In this document: piece by piece, positions 61,859 through 63,750 of the stretch
How positions within the stretch are numbered: the first letter of the stretch is position 1
Layout of the letters: the number at the start of each line of letters is the position of its first letter
Origin: Deferrivibrio essentukiensis
Lineage (GTDB): Bacteria > Chrysiogenota > Deferribacteres > Deferribacterales > Deferrivibrionaceae
Assembly (NCBI RefSeq): GCF_020480685.1
Contig: NZ_JAJAFU010000015.1
Location: 1 to 63,750, forward strand
Length of the DNA: 63,750 nucleotides
Direction of reading: 5' to 3'
Notes under the pieces: generated by a model
The model's database searches: none
The model's input: the letters and a program-made list of their open reading frames with translations, nothing else
What the model was told of the DNA's origin: nothing
Translations under genes and position numbers: made by a program

Positions 61859-62911
61859 TTACCCCCTTTTAAAACATTGCTCGGACAAAATCTTTAAAAA
61901 TTCCAATTTTGATAAATCAACGGTGTTTTCAAATGCTGAATCTATAATAAAAGTGTTATCAAAAAGATAGTATGAAGCATTGTCCATAAAAGTAAGCAAA
62001 GTCTTTACTTCATTATTTTCCAAATCAACATAATTAGAGCCAAACTTTACCTGTTTGCAAAATACATTTACAAAACGCATAAGGCTCTCTTTTTTAACAA
62101 GCTTTTTAAAAATTTCTTCATCATAATCAAACTTAGCCACATACTCCAGAGCAATAAAAAGAGAAGAGGCGAAAACAAAAGCACTTATAAATATTTTTTC
62201 ATCTTCTTCCACTTCCTGAAAATATGAAAATAACCCGAGCATCATCCCTATAAATTTATATTTAACCAAATCGCTGTATTTTGAATCACAATCACATATA
62301 GGACAATTTAAAAAAACAAGGGAAGCAAGCACAAATGCCCTGACCTCTAAAGAGTCTTCGACAGAATTTAACTTGTATGCATTGTTAACATCACAAAGCA
62401 ATTCATTAATCTTACTCTTTATATCTGAACCGATATAGTCTGTCTCCCCATCAACGCCCAAAGAAATTAAATCTCTAAAAGGTTTACATTTTAGATTGAT
62501 ACATTGACTGACTTTCACAAATTGTAAAAAACGATTATTTTCAGATACATGCTGAAAATATTTTGTAAGTCTTTTCTTTATGTTTTCAAAATCATCTTTT
62601 ACTACAAAATCGCTTGCACCGGATTTTAGGCAATCAAGAACAATATCTTTTTCAGACATCCCTGTTAACATCACTACAGGAAGCTCTGAATAGTAACGCT
62701 GACTTTTTAAATCCTTTAAAAATGCCACTCCGCTTTTCCCAGGCATCTTTACATCCAAAAGGATAAGATCGACTACTTCATTCTCCAATAACTCTTCTGC
62801 GTCAGATGCATTTTCCGCCTCGAAGAAAAGCACATCAGCGACATCATTAAAGACATCCAAAAGCTGCGCTCTAACAAATTCGGAATCATCTATAATTAAA
62901 ATCCTCTTCAT
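61859..62911 (-). CDS. response regulator with uncharacterised C-terminal domain
   Basis: A 350-residue protein with an N-terminal receiver domain (residues 1-125; IDDSEFVRA, LILLDVKMPG holds the phosphorylatable Asp53-type residue, VVMLTG, and a lysine near VVKDDFE). Residues ~130-350 are mostly helical and match no family I know; they include a cysteine cluster (LNCPICDCDSKYSD) that could bind metal. Rather than a GGDEF, EAL or DNA-binding output, this region may be a helical effector. First gene of the REC-DsrE-PilZ transcript, divergent from cheW-like. Confidence 0.8.
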   Translation of the reverse strand: MKRILIIDDSEFVRAQLLDVFNDVADVLFFEAENASDAEELLENEVVDLILLDVKMPGKSGVAFLKDLKSQRYYSELPVVMLTGMSEKDIVLDCLKSGASDFVVKDDFENIKKRLTKYFQHVSENNRFLQFVKVSQCINLKCKPFRDLISLGVDGETDYIGSDIKSKINELLCDVNNAYKLNSVEDSLEVRAFVLASLVFLNCPICDCDSKYSDLVKYKFIGMMLGLFSYFQEVEEDEKIFISAFVFASSLFIALEYVAKFDYDEEIFKKLVKKESLMRFVNVFCKQVKFGSNYVDLENNEVKTLLTFMDNASYYLFDNTFIIDSAFENTVDLSKLEFLKILSEQCFKRG

Positions 62912-62971
62912 ATGCTCTCCGCAAAATAATAAAAATGTTTAATTTTTATACTGTTTATGCTAATATATTAT

Positions 62972-63367
62972 ATGGAATATATTTTTTTGACAACAGAAAT
63001 TCATACCTTTTGTATAGATTTATTAAAAGTTGAATCTGTTATTGAGGAAAATAGTCTAAAAAAATTCCCCATGCTAGAAAAACCGCTAATTTCTTTTTAT
63101 TACCACAATAACTTAATCGCTCCCGTTTATGACTTAGGTATGCTTTTTGATGAACCGATAAGTAATATTAAAATATTAACTGCTTTGAAAAACGAGCAAA
63201 AGACTATTCTTTTGTCAGGGAGTAAAATTGACATTATCCATGAAAAAAATATAACATTTGAAAAATGTGAAAAAGCTTCTGATTTTGACTTTATAGAAAA
63301 AAATATCATCGCAAAATTTAATAACAATATGGCTTATATACTAAATGACAATATATTTAACCTGTAA
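62972..63367 (+). CDS. CheW-like protein
   Basis: A 131-residue protein matching a single CheW domain at low similarity: YIFLTTEIHTFCIDLLKVES, the ISFYYHNNLIAPVYDLGMLF strand pair, then KTILLSGSKIDIIHE. CheW couples chemoreceptors to CheA. It is more diverged than housekeeping CheW. An ATG at 62957 is an alternative start; neither has a ribosome binding site. It is followed 32 bases later by a membrane sensor, fitting a receptor pair. Confidence 0.65.
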   Translation: MEYIFLTTEIHTFCIDLLKVESVIEENSLKKFPMLEKPLISFYYHNNLIAPVYDLGMLFDEPISNIKILTALKNEQKTILLSGSKIDIIHEKNITFEKCEKASDFDFIEKNIIAKFNNNMAYILNDNIFNL

Positions 63368-63399
63368 TCTAAAAAATTATAGTACAAACGGAGGAAAAA

Positions 63400-63750
63400 A
63401 TGATTTCTAACTTAAAAAAAATTAAGACAGTTTATCTTCTTGTCTCGCTGATTGTCTCTATCGTTTCTATCTTTCTTTATAATAGCTTTACAAACACCTA
63501 CCGGTTAAACAACGCGCTTAAAGTCGGAAATCACCTAAATGATGCAATCGATAATATAAAAAACCAAAACCACTCACTTATCAAAGAGGTATTAAATAAT
63601 AAAAATTCAAATATCAAGCTTCCTCAGAAAAGTGTATTTACCTTGTATTATTTAAATAAAGACGGGAATTTTTTGCCAAAACAGTCTACTGCCACAGATA
63701 TACCTGAGATAATACTTTATACATCCGATACATTCCAAAAGTTAGTAGAA
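63400..63750 (+). CDS. membrane sensor or chemoreceptor (3' truncated)
   Basis: The window ends inside this gene, which is open for 117 codons from the ATG at 63400 with GGAGG upstream. The visible part has an N-terminal membrane helix (residues ~12-27; YLLVSLIVSIVSIFLY) followed by an extracytoplasmic region (FTLYYLNKDGNFLPK). This is the start of a methyl-accepting chemotaxis protein or sensor kinase; the CheW-like neighbour favours the former. The class cannot be decided without the remainder. Confidence 0.7.
   Translation, partial: MISNLKKIKTVYLLVSLIVSIVSIFLYNSFTNTYRLNNALKVGNHLNDAIDNIKNQNHSLIKEVLNNKNSNIKLPQKSVFTLYYLNKDGNFLPKQSTATDIPEIILYTSDTFQKLVE

Overview
The window reads as chromosome from an AT-rich (roughly one third G+C by eye), Gram-negative, probably anaerobic bacterium. 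ADP-heptose epimerase implies LPS, one protein looks like an outer-membrane beta-barrel, menaquinone is made by the futalosine route (mqnB), and there is a superoxide reductase, a DCCP/2-hydroxyacyl-CoA dehydratase-like pair, a FapA/DUF342 protein and alternative (carboxyspermidine) polyamine genes. This mix fits Deferribacterota (Deferribacter/Calditerrivibrio-like), but that placement is inference. I saw no rRNA, tRNA, CRISPR array or insertion sequence.

Layout. 1-1.5 kb: 3' part of an AAA-ATPase/PD-(D/E)XK protein. 1.5-4.4 kb: an ABC-2 exporter operon with a TPR protein between permease and ATPase, ending in a cupin. 4.4-5.9 kb: a decayed defence/toxin-antitoxin patch holding a frameshifted Phd-like antitoxin and an AbiEi/AbiEii-like pair whose nucleotidyltransferase motif is altered. 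5.96-6.08 kb: a probable stand-alone small RNA carrying a 16S-like anti-Shine-Dalgarno sequence. 6.1-13 kb: propionyl-CoA carboxylase and methylmalonyl-CoA mutase with the MeaB chaperone. 13-23.9 kb: housekeeping genes (futalosine hydrolase, two radical SAM-family proteins of which one lacks its cysteines, metF, lytic transglycosylase, alcohol dehydrogenase, aminopeptidase, enolase, nadB, an MnmC-like methyltransferase). 23.9-33.9 kb: pepD, thioredoxin, IHF-like protein, murJ, dtd, an MBL hydrolase, then arginine decarboxylase, carboxyspermidine dehydrogenase and carboxyspermidine decarboxylase. 34-38.6 kb: asd, hldD, agmatinase, HU, an XRE-cupin regulator and a J-domain/TPR protein.

38.8-44.6 kb: a minus-strand run of acyl-CoA ligase, Maf, Gx-transporter (EetB-like), NusG-II (EetA-like), ApbE flavin transferase, AmrS radical SAM and polyprenyl diphosphate synthase. 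The last group resembles the flavin-based extracellular electron transfer loci of Gram-positive bacteria. 44.7-53.4 kb: a methyltransferase-like protein, RidA, FapA, and an operon of three overlapping sensor proteins that each end in a receiver domain; the first has no phospho-accepting histidine. 53.4-60.8 kb: small membrane protein, AGCS symporter, ornithine cyclodeaminase homologue, superoxide reductase, DCCP-like pair, RtcB and an EVE-domain protein. 60.8-63.75 kb: PilZ, DsrE, receiver-domain and CheW proteins and the start of a membrane sensor, cut by the window edge.

Agmatinase, arginine decarboxylase and the two carboxyspermidine enzymes together would take arginine to spermidine without S-adenosylmethionine decarboxylase. 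The carboxylase, mutase and MeaB interconvert propionyl-CoA and succinyl-CoA. Many start codons below were moved downstream from the longest possible start because a clear Shine-Dalgarno sequence and the family's usual N-terminus pointed there.
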